Below the pieces are notes generated by a model. The model worked only from the letters and a program-made list of their open reading frames with translations, had not been told where the DNA came from and did not search any database. Of a stretch of DNA of 64,000 bases, positions 35,162 through 43,607 are shown one piece after another. The stretch comes from Psychroserpens sp. SPM9 (GTDB lineage Bacteria; Bacteroidota; Bacteroidia; Flavobacteriales; Flavobacteriaceae): assembly GCF_025153525.1 (NCBI RefSeq), contig NZ_JANZNR010000005.1, positions 1 to 64,000 on the forward strand. Reading direction: 5' to 3'. Both the position numbers and the translations under genes were made by a program. How positions within the stretch are numbered: position 1 is the first letter of the stretch; every line of letters begins with the position of its first letter.

Positions 35162-36466
35162 TTAGTTAACTACCTCACCATACAAATCAAAATCTTCAGC
35201 TTCAATCACTTTTATAGTAGCAAATTCACCAGTCTTTAAGTAAGCTTTAGTAGCATCAATCAACACTTCGTTATCTACATCTGGCGAATCATATTCGGTT
35301 CTTCCAACAAAATAATTCCCTTCTTTACGATCGATAACCACTCTAAATTCTTGTCCGATTTTAGCCTGATTCAATTCCCAGGAAATCTGAGACTGAATTT
35401 CCATAATCTGATTGGCTCTGTCAATCTTCACGTCTTCAGGTACATCATCTTCCAAATTATAGGCATGTGTATTTTCTTCATGAGAGTAAGTAAAACAACC
35501 TAGACGTTCAAAACGCATCTCTTTCACCCAATCTCTAAGCGTTTCAAAATCTTCTTGAGTTTCGCCAGGATAACCAACAATAAGTGTCGTTCTTATGGTC
35601 ATTTCAGGGACTTTAGCTCTAAATTCTTTAAGCAATTTTGTAGTTTTTTCCTTGGTGGTTCCACGACGCATACTTTTTAAAATCGAATCGGATATATGTT
35701 GCAACGGAATATCCAAATAATTACACACCTTTGGCTCACGATTCATTACATCTAATACATCCATCGGAAAACCTGTCGGAAATGCATAATGTAAACGTAT
35801 CCATTCTATCCCATCCACTTTAACTAAGTGTTCTAGTAATTCGGCAAGATTACGTTTTTTGTATAAGTCTAATCCGTAATAAGTCAAATCCTGAGCAATC
35901 AAAATCAGCTCTTTTACACCGTTTGCTGCTAATTTTTCAGCTTCAATAACAATGTCTTCAATAGGTGTACTCTTATGCTTTCCACGCATCAACGGAATCG
36001 CACAAAAGCTACATGGACGATCACAGCCTTCAGCAATCTTCAAATAGGCATAATTTTTAGGCGTCGTTGTCAAACGCTCTCCAATCAATTCATGCTTGTA
36101 ATCGGCTCCTAAAGCTTTTAGTAATTGAGGTAATTCTGTCGTTCCAAAATACTGATCTACATTCGGAATTTCCTTCTGTAAATCGGGTTTATAACGCTCA
36201 CTTAAACAACCTGTCACAAAGACTTTATCAACGTCACCGGCTTCCTTTTTCTGCATAAATTCCAAAATCGTATTAACGCTTTCTTCCTTTGCATTATTGA
36301 TAAATCCGCAGGTATTAATAACCACAACATTACCTTCCTCTTCATGAACGACGTCCTTTCCGCTGGCCTTTAATTGTCCCATTAACACTTCACTATCGTA
36401 AACATTTTTACTACAGCCAAGAGTGACAACATTGATTCTATTCTTCTTAAGTGATTTAGTTCTCAT
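35162..36466 (-). CDS. rimO: Ribosomal protein uS12 methylthiotransferase
   Basis: Radical-SAM enzyme that adds a methylthio group to an aspartate of ribosomal protein uS12. 434 residues from ATG 36466 (an in-frame TTG two codons upstream is less likely). The UPF0004 domain begins INVVTLGCSKNVYDSEVL. The SAM-cluster motif is CDRPCSFCAIP, followed by RGKHKSTPIEDI, and the C-terminal TRAM domain ends the protein (RVVIDRKEGNYFVGRTEYD). SKNVYDSEV and the order of motifs favour RimO over MiaB. TATCTTTG (36491-36484, minus) is a probable -7 element, about 18 bp upstream. Confidence 0.95.
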   Translation of the reverse strand: MRTKSLKKNRINVVTLGCSKNVYDSEVLMGQLKASGKDVVHEEEGNVVVINTCGFINNAKEESVNTILEFMQKKEAGDVDKVFVTGCLSERYKPDLQKEIPNVDQYFGTTELPQLLKALGADYKHELIGERLTTTPKNYAYLKIAEGCDRPCSFCAIPLMRGKHKSTPIEDIVIEAEKLAANGVKELILIAQDLTYYGLDLYKKRNLAELLEHLVKVDGIEWIRLHYAFPTGFPMDVLDVMNREPKVCNYLDIPLQHISDSILKSMRRGTTKEKTTKLLKEFRAKVPEMTIRTTLIVGYPGETQEDFETLRDWVKEMRFERLGCFTYSHEENTHAYNLEDDVPEDVKIDRANQIMEIQSQISWELNQAKIGQEFRVVIDRKEGNYFVGRTEYDSPDVDNEVLIDATKAYLKTGEFATIKVIEAEDFDLYGEVVN

Positions 36467-36569
36467 ACTCAAATTTCAGTGGGCAAAGATACATAATGAT
36501 TATTGATATATATGTGTTCAAAGGATTAAACCTTTTACTACTGAAATGGTCTAAGTAAAAAACCTAGGT

Positions 36570-37664
36570 ATGAAGCTAACAATTTTCTCTTGTATTACTG
36601 TAGTATGCTTATTTTTATTTAATTGTTCTACGGATGGCTCTCCATTTCCCGATGATATTCAAGATGATGACACCTTTGAAAGTGCTATTTACTTTCCACC
36701 TCTGGACACAACTGCAGACTGGGAAAGCAAAACGATTGCTGAAGCAGAATGGAATGACGCCCAATTACAAGCATTGCTCGATTTTTTAGAAGAAAAAAAC
36801 ACTAAAGGTTTTATCATGCTTCACAACGGAAAAATTGTTGTTGAAGCTTATATGAATGGCCATACGAATCTTACACCTTGGTATTGGGCCAGTGCTGTAA
36901 AAACCCTGACAGCTACTGTTTCGGGCATTGCGCAAGATGAAGGACTCTTGGATATTCATTCTAAAGTTTCGGATTATTTAGGAACAGGATGGACAAGCGC
37001 CAGTATTGAAAAAGAAGACCTAATTACCCCTGAACATTTGTTATCTATGACTTCTGGTTTGGATGATACAACTGGTGACGATGTATCTCCCGAAAACCTA
37101 GAATATACAGCTGATGCAGGAACACGCTGGGCATATCACAATGTCTATGTAAAACTTCAAGATGTTGTGGCTCAAGCTACCAATACATCTTGGGACAATT
37201 ATTTTGACACGGCATTAAAATCTAAAATTGGGATGTCTGGCTCATGGATTCCTTTAAATAGTTTGAATGTTTATTGGAGCAATACCCGAAGTATGGCGCG
37301 TTTCGGACTCATGATTTTTGCTAACGGACAATGGGAAGACCAGCAAATAGTTTCAGAAAGTCATATCACTGCGGCGACCAATACGTCTCAAGACGTCAAC
37401 TTAGCTTACGGATATTTATGGTGGCTCAATGGCAAATCCAGCTATCATTTACCACAAAGTCAGTTTGAATTTCAAGGCGAGCTTATTCCTAATGCGCCAG
37501 CAGATATGTTTGCTGCACTAGGGAAAAATGATCAAAAAATCTATGTGGTTCCGAGTAAAAAATTAGTCGTCATCAGAATGGGTGAAGCTGCTGAAGATTC
37601 TAATTTTGCATTGTCTAATTTTGACAATGATTTATGGGAACACATCAATGCACTCATTGATTAA
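36570..37664 (+). CDS. Serine hydrolase lipoprotein of the beta-lactamase family
   Basis: 364 residues, lipobox FNC with Cys19 and an Asp-rich spacer. The class C beta-lactamase/penicillin-binding fold is shown by SxxK (Ser108-Ala-Val-Lys111 in WASAVKTLTA), YHN (about 189-191, RWAYHNVYV) and LSMTSGLDD. Most family members are esterases, peptidases or peptidoglycan-active enzymes rather than resistance enzymes; no resistance role is indicated. It is transcribed rightward from beside rimO and converges with the amidase gene, overlapping its stop by 4 bp. Confidence 0.88.
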   Translation: MKLTIFSCITVVCLFLFNCSTDGSPFPDDIQDDDTFESAIYFPPLDTTADWESKTIAEAEWNDAQLQALLDFLEEKNTKGFIMLHNGKIVVEAYMNGHTNLTPWYWASAVKTLTATVSGIAQDEGLLDIHSKVSDYLGTGWTSASIEKEDLITPEHLLSMTSGLDDTTGDDVSPENLEYTADAGTRWAYHNVYVKLQDVVAQATNTSWDNYFDTALKSKIGMSGSWIPLNSLNVYWSNTRSMARFGLMIFANGQWEDQQIVSESHITAATNTSQDVNLAYGYLWWLNGKSSYHLPQSQFEFQGELIPNAPADMFAALGKNDQKIYVVPSKKLVVIRMGEAAEDSNFALSNFDNDLWEHINALID

Positions 37665-39325
37665 TTATAATGCATAGGCGCCTTTCGCTTTTTAGAAGCT
37701 TGTTCATACACATAAGCCCATTCTAAGAGTTGTTTTTCTCGCAACCTCGAACTTATAAAAGTTAAGCCTTTGGGCTCGCCTTCTTCGGTGTAACCCATCG
37801 GCACAGTTAAAGCAGGATATTCACCAACTGCAGCAAAACCTGCGTGATAATTATTAATAGACAGGATGCCGTCTAAATTATGAGTTGTCATAGGTTCGTC
37901 AAAAAATCGCTTTCCATTCGCATGTAAGGTGGCTTTAATTTGAGCAAATTCTTCTTCGGTTGCCGTATCTTCAGAAATCCCATGGAATAATTTTTGTCCG
38001 TAAGGCATCACCTTCAAGCTATCAGTTCTATTAAAAGCCATAACATCTTCGATGGATGTATAACCTAAGTTTTTATTTCCGTAGATATTTAAATAAGTCA
38101 CTAAATCGGTTTTCATATCGAGATTCAATAATCTTATAAATCCCGGTAGATTAAGATCTAATGGCTCGATTTCTATTATTTCGGCACCTTGCTGTTTTAA
38201 CGCTTCAATAGCCTCTTTATACAAAGCATCTTCCATTAAATTTTTGAGCGCTCCAAAGCGTTTGCCTTGAAGTGTAGTCGTTTTTAAATCGTTCTGATAA
38301 AATGGCGATTCCCATAGGTTGTATACCGATTTTGAATCGGAAAGATCCTCGCCAAAAAGCGCATCTAAAACAATAGCATTATCCGTGACATTTTTAGTCA
38401 TTGGACCTGCTGTATCTAAGGTTGAAGAAATAGGAACAATCCCACTTCGACTCACCAAACCAATGGTAGGTTTGAGTCCGACAACCGAATTCTGACTCGC
38501 TGGCGACAAGATAGAACCCGAGGTTTCACTTCCTATGGCAGCAGCGCAAAAATTAGCTGCGACAGCAACACCACTTCCAGAGCTTGAACCTCCAGTATCA
38601 ATGATGCGTCTTCCGTACGGATTTAAAGTTTGGCCACCAATTGCTGAATAGCCACTCGGACAATCACCACAGAAAAAATAAGCCCATTCGCTCAGGTTTG
38701 TTTTTCCTAAGATAATGGCGCCTTTATATTTTAATTGTTTCACAATAAAAGCATCATCGGTTGTATTATGTTGAAAAGCTACAGCACCAGCTGTTGTTGG
38801 CATTTCTGCTGTATTGATATTATCTTTTAAAAGAATAGGCATTCCAAAAACGGGATGTTTCAGCTTTTTATTGAGGAATTCCTGATCTTTCAGTTGAGCT
38901 TCGGCAATTGCATTTGGGTTGATAGCAATAACAGCATTTAAAGACCAGTCATTTTCACGATCAAACTTTCTAATTCGGTATAAATAAAATTTGGTCAATG
39001 ATTCATAGCTCAATGTTCCGTCAACCATATGCTGTTGAAGTGTTGGTATATCCTGATCCAAAACAAAAGGTTTAAGGCGATTGTATTGGTCTTCAGTAAA
39101 ATCTTTTAAATCCTTATTAAACACATCCCAAAGTTCAGCATTGGTGATGTATTTAGAATCCAAGACTTTAAATTCCCTGAAATCTTTGGTCGAAATAGCA
39201 CTTAAATCCTCATTTGCTGGTGTGACTTCAGGTGTATTATTGTCATTAGGGTTTGTGGACTTTTCTTCAGAAGGTTTGCAACCAACATAAACAATAAGAA
39301 AGCAACATAAAATGAAATAACGCAT
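37661..39325 (-). CDS. Amidase-signature lipoprotein
   Basis: 554 residues with a lipobox (YVGC, Cys16) and a Pro/Asn/Thr spacer, so membrane-anchored. The amidase signature family is evident: catalytic Lys in ILLKDNINT, the Ser cluster in DTGGSSSGSG with VAVAANFCAAAIGSETSGSI, and the substrate-pocket segment GLKPTIGLVSRSGIVPIS. It hydrolyses an amide bond; the substrate is not identifiable. It faces the serine hydrolase with overlapping stops. It differs from GatA in its signal peptide, length and lack of gatCB neighbours. Confidence 0.9.
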   Translation of the reverse strand: MRYFILCCFLIVYVGCKPSEEKSTNPNDNNTPEVTPANEDLSAISTKDFREFKVLDSKYITNAELWDVFNKDLKDFTEDQYNRLKPFVLDQDIPTLQQHMVDGTLSYESLTKFYLYRIRKFDRENDWSLNAVIAINPNAIAEAQLKDQEFLNKKLKHPVFGMPILLKDNINTAEMPTTAGAVAFQHNTTDDAFIVKQLKYKGAIILGKTNLSEWAYFFCGDCPSGYSAIGGQTLNPYGRRIIDTGGSSSGSGVAVAANFCAAAIGSETSGSILSPASQNSVVGLKPTIGLVSRSGIVPISSTLDTAGPMTKNVTDNAIVLDALFGEDLSDSKSVYNLWESPFYQNDLKTTTLQGKRFGALKNLMEDALYKEAIEALKQQGAEIIEIEPLDLNLPGFIRLLNLDMKTDLVTYLNIYGNKNLGYTSIEDVMAFNRTDSLKVMPYGQKLFHGISEDTATEEEFAQIKATLHANGKRFFDEPMTTHNLDGILSINNYHAGFAAVGEYPALTVPMGYTEEGEPKGLTFISSRLREKQLLEWAYVYEQASKKRKAPMHYN

Positions 39326-39367
39326 GGTGTGATAGTTAGTTTAAATTTTAATAAAAATAAGGAAAAA

Positions 39368-39796
39368 TCAATTGCGGTTTTCAAAAGGAATGATAACACC
39401 TTTTTCGATATAGTTTTTTAAGCCTAACAATAATTGCGACCAACAAAATGCAGAAAATCTAAAATGATGGTTTTGCTCTGGCCAATTGGTATGTGAGAAT
39501 TTGAGTAAGGTTTTATTTTGATGGTCTTCTAAAGTTATCCCGAAGGTAGTAGGCTTCCAATTGGCATCAGCCTCTGTCATACTAAGATAGAAGTATGTGT
39601 TGGTTTTTACTTTAGTGACTTCAGCAAACCAATTGTACTGGTCTGTAAAATTAAGATTGTAAATCGCTCCAAGTTCAGGTTGTCCAGATGATTTTAACGT
39701 CCACCAATGATCTAAGTGTTCTGGCAAGCAAAAGGCTTCAAACACGGTTTGTTTGGGTGCATCAATATAAAAATCGAAATAGATATTATGATTCAT
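39368..39796 (-). CDS. SRPBCC domain protein
   Basis: 142 residues from ATG 39796; the frame extends seven codons upstream to a TTG but MNHNIYFDFYIDAPKQTVFEA is the usual family start. It matches the AHSA1/START-like fold: DAPKQTVFEAFCLPEHLDHWW, then FGITLEDHQNKTLLKFSHTNW and the C-terminal helix SQLLLGLKNYIEKG. Ligand and role are unknown. It overlaps the small membrane-protein gene upstream by 11 bp, and 42 bp separate it from the amidase gene start, so a short operon with ftsY read-through is possible. Confidence 0.82.
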   Translation of the reverse strand: MNHNIYFDFYIDAPKQTVFEAFCLPEHLDHWWTLKSSGQPELGAIYNLNFTDQYNWFAEVTKVKTNTYFYLSMTEADANWKPTTFGITLEDHQNKTLLKFSHTNWPEQNHHFRFSAFCWSQLLLGLKNYIEKGVIIPFENRN

Positions 39797-40121
39797 AAGG
39801 ATTGAAACTATTGACAAACAGATAAATATCTCCTGCTAATATAGTTATCAATAATGTCATGACAAAAAGTACCAGAACACGTACTAAATTATAAGACTTC
39901 CTTTTAAAATTTAAATAATTAATTACAGTTAATACCAGATATAACACAGCCATTAAACTAAGAGGAAAGGCTGCAAGTTTCCATATGCCTTGTGGGATTA
40001 ATGGATTTTCTATGACATCAAAAATGGATGTTCCTAGTTGAACAGTGTAATTTAAAAACTGAATGATGGAGATTCCTAAAGAAACAGTCAAAAGTATTCT
40101 TAAGGTCGTCTCGCTTTTCAA
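39786..40121 (-). CDS. Small membrane protein, probable TTG start
   Basis: 111 residues with three hydrophobic helices (about 8-28, 47-65 and 80-103). No ATG is present before residue 58, so the frame most likely starts at TTG 40121, 10 bp after the ftsY stop. I do not recognise a family. Its end overlaps the SRPBCC gene start, indicating an operon. The late start and low similarity to known genes leave some doubt about the N-terminus. Confidence 0.6.
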   Translation of the reverse strand: MKSETTLRILLTVSLGISIIQFLNYTVQLGTSIFDVIENPLIPQGIWKLAAFPLSLMAVLYLVLTVINYLNFKRKSYNLVRVLVLFVMTLLITILAGDIYLFVNSFNPYES

Positions 40122-40131
40122 ACTTCAAATT

Positions 40132-41106
40132 TTATTTAAAGAAAGAATCTACAAATTCGTATTTATTGAAAACTTGTAAATCTTCAATCCCTTCGCCAAC
40201 ACCAATATATTTCACAGGAATTTGAAATTGATCACTGATACCAATTACCACGCCACCTTTAGCGGTTCCGTCGAGTTTAGTTACAGCTAGTGATGTCACT
40301 TCTGTAGCAGCTGTAAATTGCTTAGCCTGTTCAAAAGCGTTTTGACCTGTAGAGCCGTCTAAAACCAAAAGCACGTCGTGAGGTGCATCGCCAACCACTT
40401 TTTGCATGACACGTTTCACTTTAGTAAGCTCGTTCATCAAGTTGATTTTATTGTGTAAACGACCTGCAGTATCAATAATAATCACATCGGCATCTTGATT
40501 AACTCCCGATTGTAAGGCATCAAATGCCACAGAAGCAGGATCAGATCCCATTTCTTGACGAATCATGGGAACTTCGACACGATCTGCCCACACTTGTAAT
40601 TGGTCGATTGCAGCCGCTCTAAAGGTATCTGCGGCACCGAGAACGACTTTTAATCCTTTCTTTTTAAACTGATAGGCTAATTTACCAATCGTTGTTGTTT
40701 TTCCAACACCATTAACTCCAACAACCATGAGGACATAAGGTGTTTTAGAACCATTTTCTTGTTTTGGCAACTCAGGAATCACATAATCGGTCTCTTCACC
40801 AGAATTGGTTTCCGATAGCAAGCCAGCAATTTCTTCGCGTAAGATTTTATTTAATTCTGAAGTCCCTAAATACTTATCTTTCGCCACACGTTCTTCAATA
40901 CGCTCAATCACTTTTAAAGTCGTATTCACACCAACATCACTGCTCACTAAGATTTCTTCAAGATTATCTAAAACATCATCATCTACTTTAGATTTACCAG
41001 CAACTGCTTTATTTAATTTTGAAAAAAACGAGGTTTTCGATTTTTCCAACCCTTTGTCTAAGGTTTCTTTTTTTTCCGAAGAAAATATTTTTTTAAAAAA
41101 ACTCAT
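40132..41106 (-). CDS. ftsY: Signal recognition particle receptor FtsY
   Basis: GTPase at the inner membrane that docks SRP-ribosome complexes to SecYEG. 324 residues: a charged NG-domain start (MSFFKKIFSSEKKETLDKGL) without the long acidic A-domain of E. coli, the P-loop GVNGVGKTTTIGKLA, then ADTFRAAAIDQL, IIDTAGRLHNK, TKLDGTAKGGV and the closing GVGEGIEDLQVFN. It has its own promoter lying in the terminator that ends the DUF4295 transcript. Small membrane and SRPBCC genes follow it by 10 bp. Confidence 0.96.
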   Translation of the reverse strand: MSFFKKIFSSEKKETLDKGLEKSKTSFFSKLNKAVAGKSKVDDDVLDNLEEILVSSDVGVNTTLKVIERIEERVAKDKYLGTSELNKILREEIAGLLSETNSGEETDYVIPELPKQENGSKTPYVLMVVGVNGVGKTTTIGKLAYQFKKKGLKVVLGAADTFRAAAIDQLQVWADRVEVPMIRQEMGSDPASVAFDALQSGVNQDADVIIIDTAGRLHNKINLMNELTKVKRVMQKVVGDAPHDVLLVLDGSTGQNAFEQAKQFTAATEVTSLAVTKLDGTAKGGVVIGISDQFQIPVKYIGVGEGIEDLQVFNKYEFVDSFFK

Positions 41107-41181
41107 TCGTTTTACTTATTTATAAGTTCTATTCAAATGTCGAGCCGAAAATTTTTACTGCTATTTTGACAGATAATCGCT

Positions 41182-41212
41182 CAAATATAGCCATAAAAAA
41201 ACTGCTTTCAAA
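41182..41212 (-). promoter_or_regulatory. ftsY promoter embedded in the upstream terminator
   Basis: Minus-strand TTTG (41212-41209) and TATATTTG (41189-41182) are separated by 19 nt, a full match to the flavobacterial consensus. The -33 box coincides with the loop of the 41195-41224 hairpin. Predicted start near 41175, 69 nt upstream of ftsY. Confidence 0.6.
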
Positions 41213-41224
41213 TATGAAAGCAGT
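41195..41224 (-). terminator. Intrinsic terminator after the DUF4295 gene
   Basis: Perfect 10-bp hairpin ACTGCTTTCA / AATA / TGAAAGCAGT (41201-41224) followed on the minus strand by six T. It ends the rpmB-rpmG-DUF4295 transcript. Confidence 0.85.
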
Positions 41225-41250
41225 TCGTAACCAGATATAAAATATCTAAT

Positions 41251-41403
41251 TTATTTTTTGTTTAAAAAATCATTGACAAACTCTGGTGCCATTACTGACT
41301 CAACAAACATGTAAGCGCCAGTTTTTGGTGACTTTACCATTTTGATTGCTTTTGTAAGTCTTTTAGATCCTGTTTGTAATGATGCTACTGATTTCTTTGC
41401 CAT
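41251..41403 (-). CDS. DUF4295 small protein
   Basis: A 50-residue basic protein (ATG 41403, TAA 41251) starting MAKKSVASLQTGSKRLTKAI and ending FVESVMAPEFVNDFLNKK. It matches the DUF4295 family that in Bacteroidota always lies immediately after rpmG (L33), and is probably ribosome-associated by context; the function is not established. It is 52 bp after rpmG and is the last gene before a terminator. Too short for ordinary gene calls, but the motif content and location are clear. Confidence 0.92.
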   Translation of the reverse strand: MAKKSVASLQTGSKRLTKAIKMVKSPKTGAYMFVESVMAPEFVNDFLNKK

Positions 41404-41455
41404 GACTCTATAATTTTATAATGCATTATTTGAGTTTTCTATCGAAAAACTCTAA

Positions 41456-41638
41456 TTATTTAATTTCTTTGTGAACAGTCATACGCTTTAAGATTGGATT
41501 AAATTTCTTAATCTCCATTCGATCTGGCGTATTCTTTTTGTTTTTTGTAGTAATGTAACGAGACGTTCCTGGTTGTCCAGATTCTTTGTGCTCTGTACAT
41601 TCTAATATCACCTGTATTCTATTTCCTTTTTTTGCCAT
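41456..41638 (-). CDS. rpmG: 50S ribosomal protein bL33
   Basis: 60 residues, very basic, with the L33 pattern [40 protein letters not shown] and the C-terminal [14 protein letters not shown]. It lacks the paired Cys zinc motifs (only one Cys), so it is the zinc-independent form. It is 27 bp downstream of rpmB and forms an operon with it and the DUF4295 gene. Confidence 0.96.
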   Translation of the reverse strand: MAKKGNRIQVILECTEHKESGQPGTSRYITTKNKKNTPDRMEIKKFNPILKRMTVHKEIK

Positions 41639-41665
41639 TGTACGTGTATTTAACGCGTTATGCTA

Positions 41666-41902
41666 TTATTTTAAAAATCCTTTGGACTTTGCTTCTTTGA
41701 TTGCAGCAGAAATACCAACCTTGTTGATCGTTTTTAATGCTGAAGTTGATACTTTTAAAGTAACCCACTTATCTTCCTCAGGAATGTAAAAACGCTTTTT
41801 AATTAAGTTAGCGTTAAATTTACGCTTCGTTTTATTCATCGCGTGAGATACGTTGTTTCCAACCATCGCTTTCTTTCCAGTAAGTTCACAAACTCTTGAC
41901 AT
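41666..41902 (-). CDS. rpmB: 50S ribosomal protein bL28
   Basis: 78 residues starting MSRVCELTGKKAMVGNNVSH and continuing with AMNKTKRKFNANL and RFYIPEEDKWVTLKVSTSAL, the L28 family signature. First gene of rpmB-rpmG-DUF4295. A strong promoter lies 73-104 bp upstream. Confidence 0.97.
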   Translation of the reverse strand: MSRVCELTGKKAMVGNNVSHAMNKTKRKFNANLIKKRFYIPEEDKWVTLKVSTSALKTINKVGISAAIKEAKSKGFLK

Positions 41903-41974
41903 TTCTTTCTAACTTTATATGATGTTATACTGCCTATCTTCTAATATCTCTTATGGATATTTTTAAACAGGGTG

Positions 41975-42006
41975 CAAATTTAAGAAAACTTTGTATTACA
42001 GGCAAA
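41975..42006 (-). promoter_or_regulatory. rpmB-rpmG promoter
   Basis: Minus-strand TTTG (42006-42003), 20 nt, then TAAATTTG (41982-41975), a full consensus match. Predicted start near 41968, leaving a leader of about 65 nt before rpmB. The -33 box lies just beyond the cinA stop. Confidence 0.6.
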
Positions 42007-42015
42007 CTAAAAGTG

Positions 42016-43263
42016 CTACTTTTTTAAAATTTCTTTTTGTAGCATTTCGAAGGCTTTATTTGCCGCTTTATTTATCACTTTTACACGATGATTCCCAAGG
42101 CTAAATTTCTCAGAATAGACATGCTCTTTGGTTGCTATGGCGATATACACAATTCCTAAATCTTCGGCAGTATCATCTTTAGTTGGACCTGCATTTCCTG
42201 TAGTGGCTATGGCATAATCGGTATTTAATAACCTACGAACATTTTGCGCCATGGCTTCTGCAACTTCGGCACTGACGACAGAATGGGTATTGATTAAATC
42301 TTCGGAAACCTTAAGCACATTGATTTTGGTTTCCTTGGTATAACTAATAATACTTCCTTTAAAATATTTTGAAGCACCAGCATTCGCCGTAATATGTTCA
42401 GCAATTAATCCGCCTGTACAGCTTTCAGCAGTCGCTAGAGTTTTTTTGAATTGGGTTAATTGGTTTCCTATGACCGCTTCGATGGACAAATCCTCTTCAA
42501 AACCAACAAAAATATCTTGAATTAACGGAAGCAACAATTGTGTTTGTTTATCCATTTCGGTTTCAACAAGCGCTTTATCATTTGCTTTTGCCGATAATCG
42601 CAACCTAACGCGTCCTAAACTTGGTAAATAAGCCAGTTTAATAAACGCTGGCAATTCATTTTCAAAGGTTTCAATGCGATCGGCCACAGTGCTTTCGCCT
42701 AAACCATAGGTTAAAAACGTTTTATGCAAAATATATGGAAACTGAAACTGACGTCTCAATTTTGGAAGCACCTCGTCATCAATCAACGCCTTCATTTCGT
42801 AAGGCACACCTGGCAGCACAATAAAAACAGTGTTGTTTTTTTCAATCCACATCCCTGGAGCGCTTCCGTACTTATTCATCAATACCTCAGCTTTTGAAGG
42901 CACCAAAGCCTGATCTAAATTCACCTGAGTGATTGGTTTTTTAATGTAGACTTCCCAGAGATGCTCAATGTTTTTCCGAACTGCAACATCTTCTATTAAG
43001 ACATCCTCAAAATACGCAGCAATTGTTGTTTTGGTAATATCATCTTTAGTGGGGCCGAGACCGCCTGTAAGGATAACAATATCAGCATTTGTTTCGGCTT
43101 CGTATAAGGCTTTTAAGATGTGTGTTTTTTCGTCTTGTACCGAAGTGATTTGATACACCGAAACACCTATCTTATTAAGTTGCTTTGCTATAAAAGCTGA
43201 ATTTGAATCCACTATTTGTCCGATAAGAATCTCATCGCCAATAGTAATAATTTCTGCTTGCAT
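42016..43263 (-). CDS. cinA: CinA family protein (nicotinamide mononucleotide deamidase / competence-damage-inducible)
   Basis: 415 residues, the standard two-domain CinA. N-terminal MoCF/COG1058 domain (AEIITIGDEILIGQIVDSNS; ILTGGLGPTKDD; LPGVPYEMKALID), C-terminal PncC/CinA amidase domain (TLATAESCTGGLIAEHIT; TGNAGPTKDD). It likely recycles NMN to nicotinate mononucleotide and may hydrolyse ADP-ribose, as in other species. Its ATG overlaps the Hpt-gene stop by one base. It faces the rpmB promoter on the same strand. Confidence 0.95.
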   Translation of the reverse strand: MQAEIITIGDEILIGQIVDSNSAFIAKQLNKIGVSVYQITSVQDEKTHILKALYEAETNADIVILTGGLGPTKDDITKTTIAAYFEDVLIEDVAVRKNIEHLWEVYIKKPITQVNLDQALVPSKAEVLMNKYGSAPGMWIEKNNTVFIVLPGVPYEMKALIDDEVLPKLRRQFQFPYILHKTFLTYGLGESTVADRIETFENELPAFIKLAYLPSLGRVRLRLSAKANDKALVETEMDKQTQLLLPLIQDIFVGFEEDLSIEAVIGNQLTQFKKTLATAESCTGGLIAEHITANAGASKYFKGSIISYTKETKINVLKVSEDLINTHSVVSAEVAEAMAQNVRRLLNTDYAIATTGNAGPTKDDTAEDLGIVYIAIATKEHVYSEKFSLGNHRVKVINKAANKAFEMLQKEILKK

Positions 43264-43604
43264 TAGAGGTTAAAGTCTTCTTTGAGTTCTGCTGAAGCTT
43301 TTTCAACGGCAGCGAGTACGATTTCTAATTCGTTAGAGCAGTCTTCACCTACTTTCTCAAATTTGCCCCAATCTTGAACGACTATAAGGTCTTGAAGAAC
43401 GCCTAATTCGAACAAATCGATTGTAGGTTTCATTTTGTGAGCCGCTTGATAAGTATTGTAATAATCCTCTTCGGCAACTGCTTTTTTGAGTCGCTCAGCA
43501 TCTACTGGTACTTCTTCTAAAAATGCTTCGGCTAATGTTTGGATAAAATCCATATCATTATCTGCCAATTCACGAACTCTTGATAATTTGTAATGTTGTT
43601 CCAT
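43263..43604 (-). CDS. Orphan Hpt-domain phosphotransfer protein
   Basis: 113 residues, a stand-alone histidine phosphotransfer domain: four-helix pattern with the active-site motif YQAAHKMKPTIDLFEL (His56) and the preceding FLEEVPVDAERLKKAV. Hpt proteins relay phosphate between hybrid kinases and response regulators. No kinase or regulator lies nearby; it sits between a FAH-family gene (3 bp upstream) and cinA (1-bp overlap), so its partners must be elsewhere. Confidence 0.88.
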   Translation of the reverse strand: MEQHYKLSRVRELADNDMDFIQTLAEAFLEEVPVDAERLKKAVAEEDYYNTYQAAHKMKPTIDLFELGVLQDLIVVQDWGKFEKVGEDCSNELEIVLAAVEKASAELKEDFNL

Positions 43605-43607
43605 TAT

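Noticed and set aside
36570-37664. Antibiotic-resistance beta-lactamase
   Set aside because: The fold motifs fit the wide serine hydrolase family, but nothing specific to resistance enzymes is visible.
40805-41125. Plus-strand frame of 106 codons
   Set aside because: Antisense to the N-terminal part of ftsY; no start context or family match.
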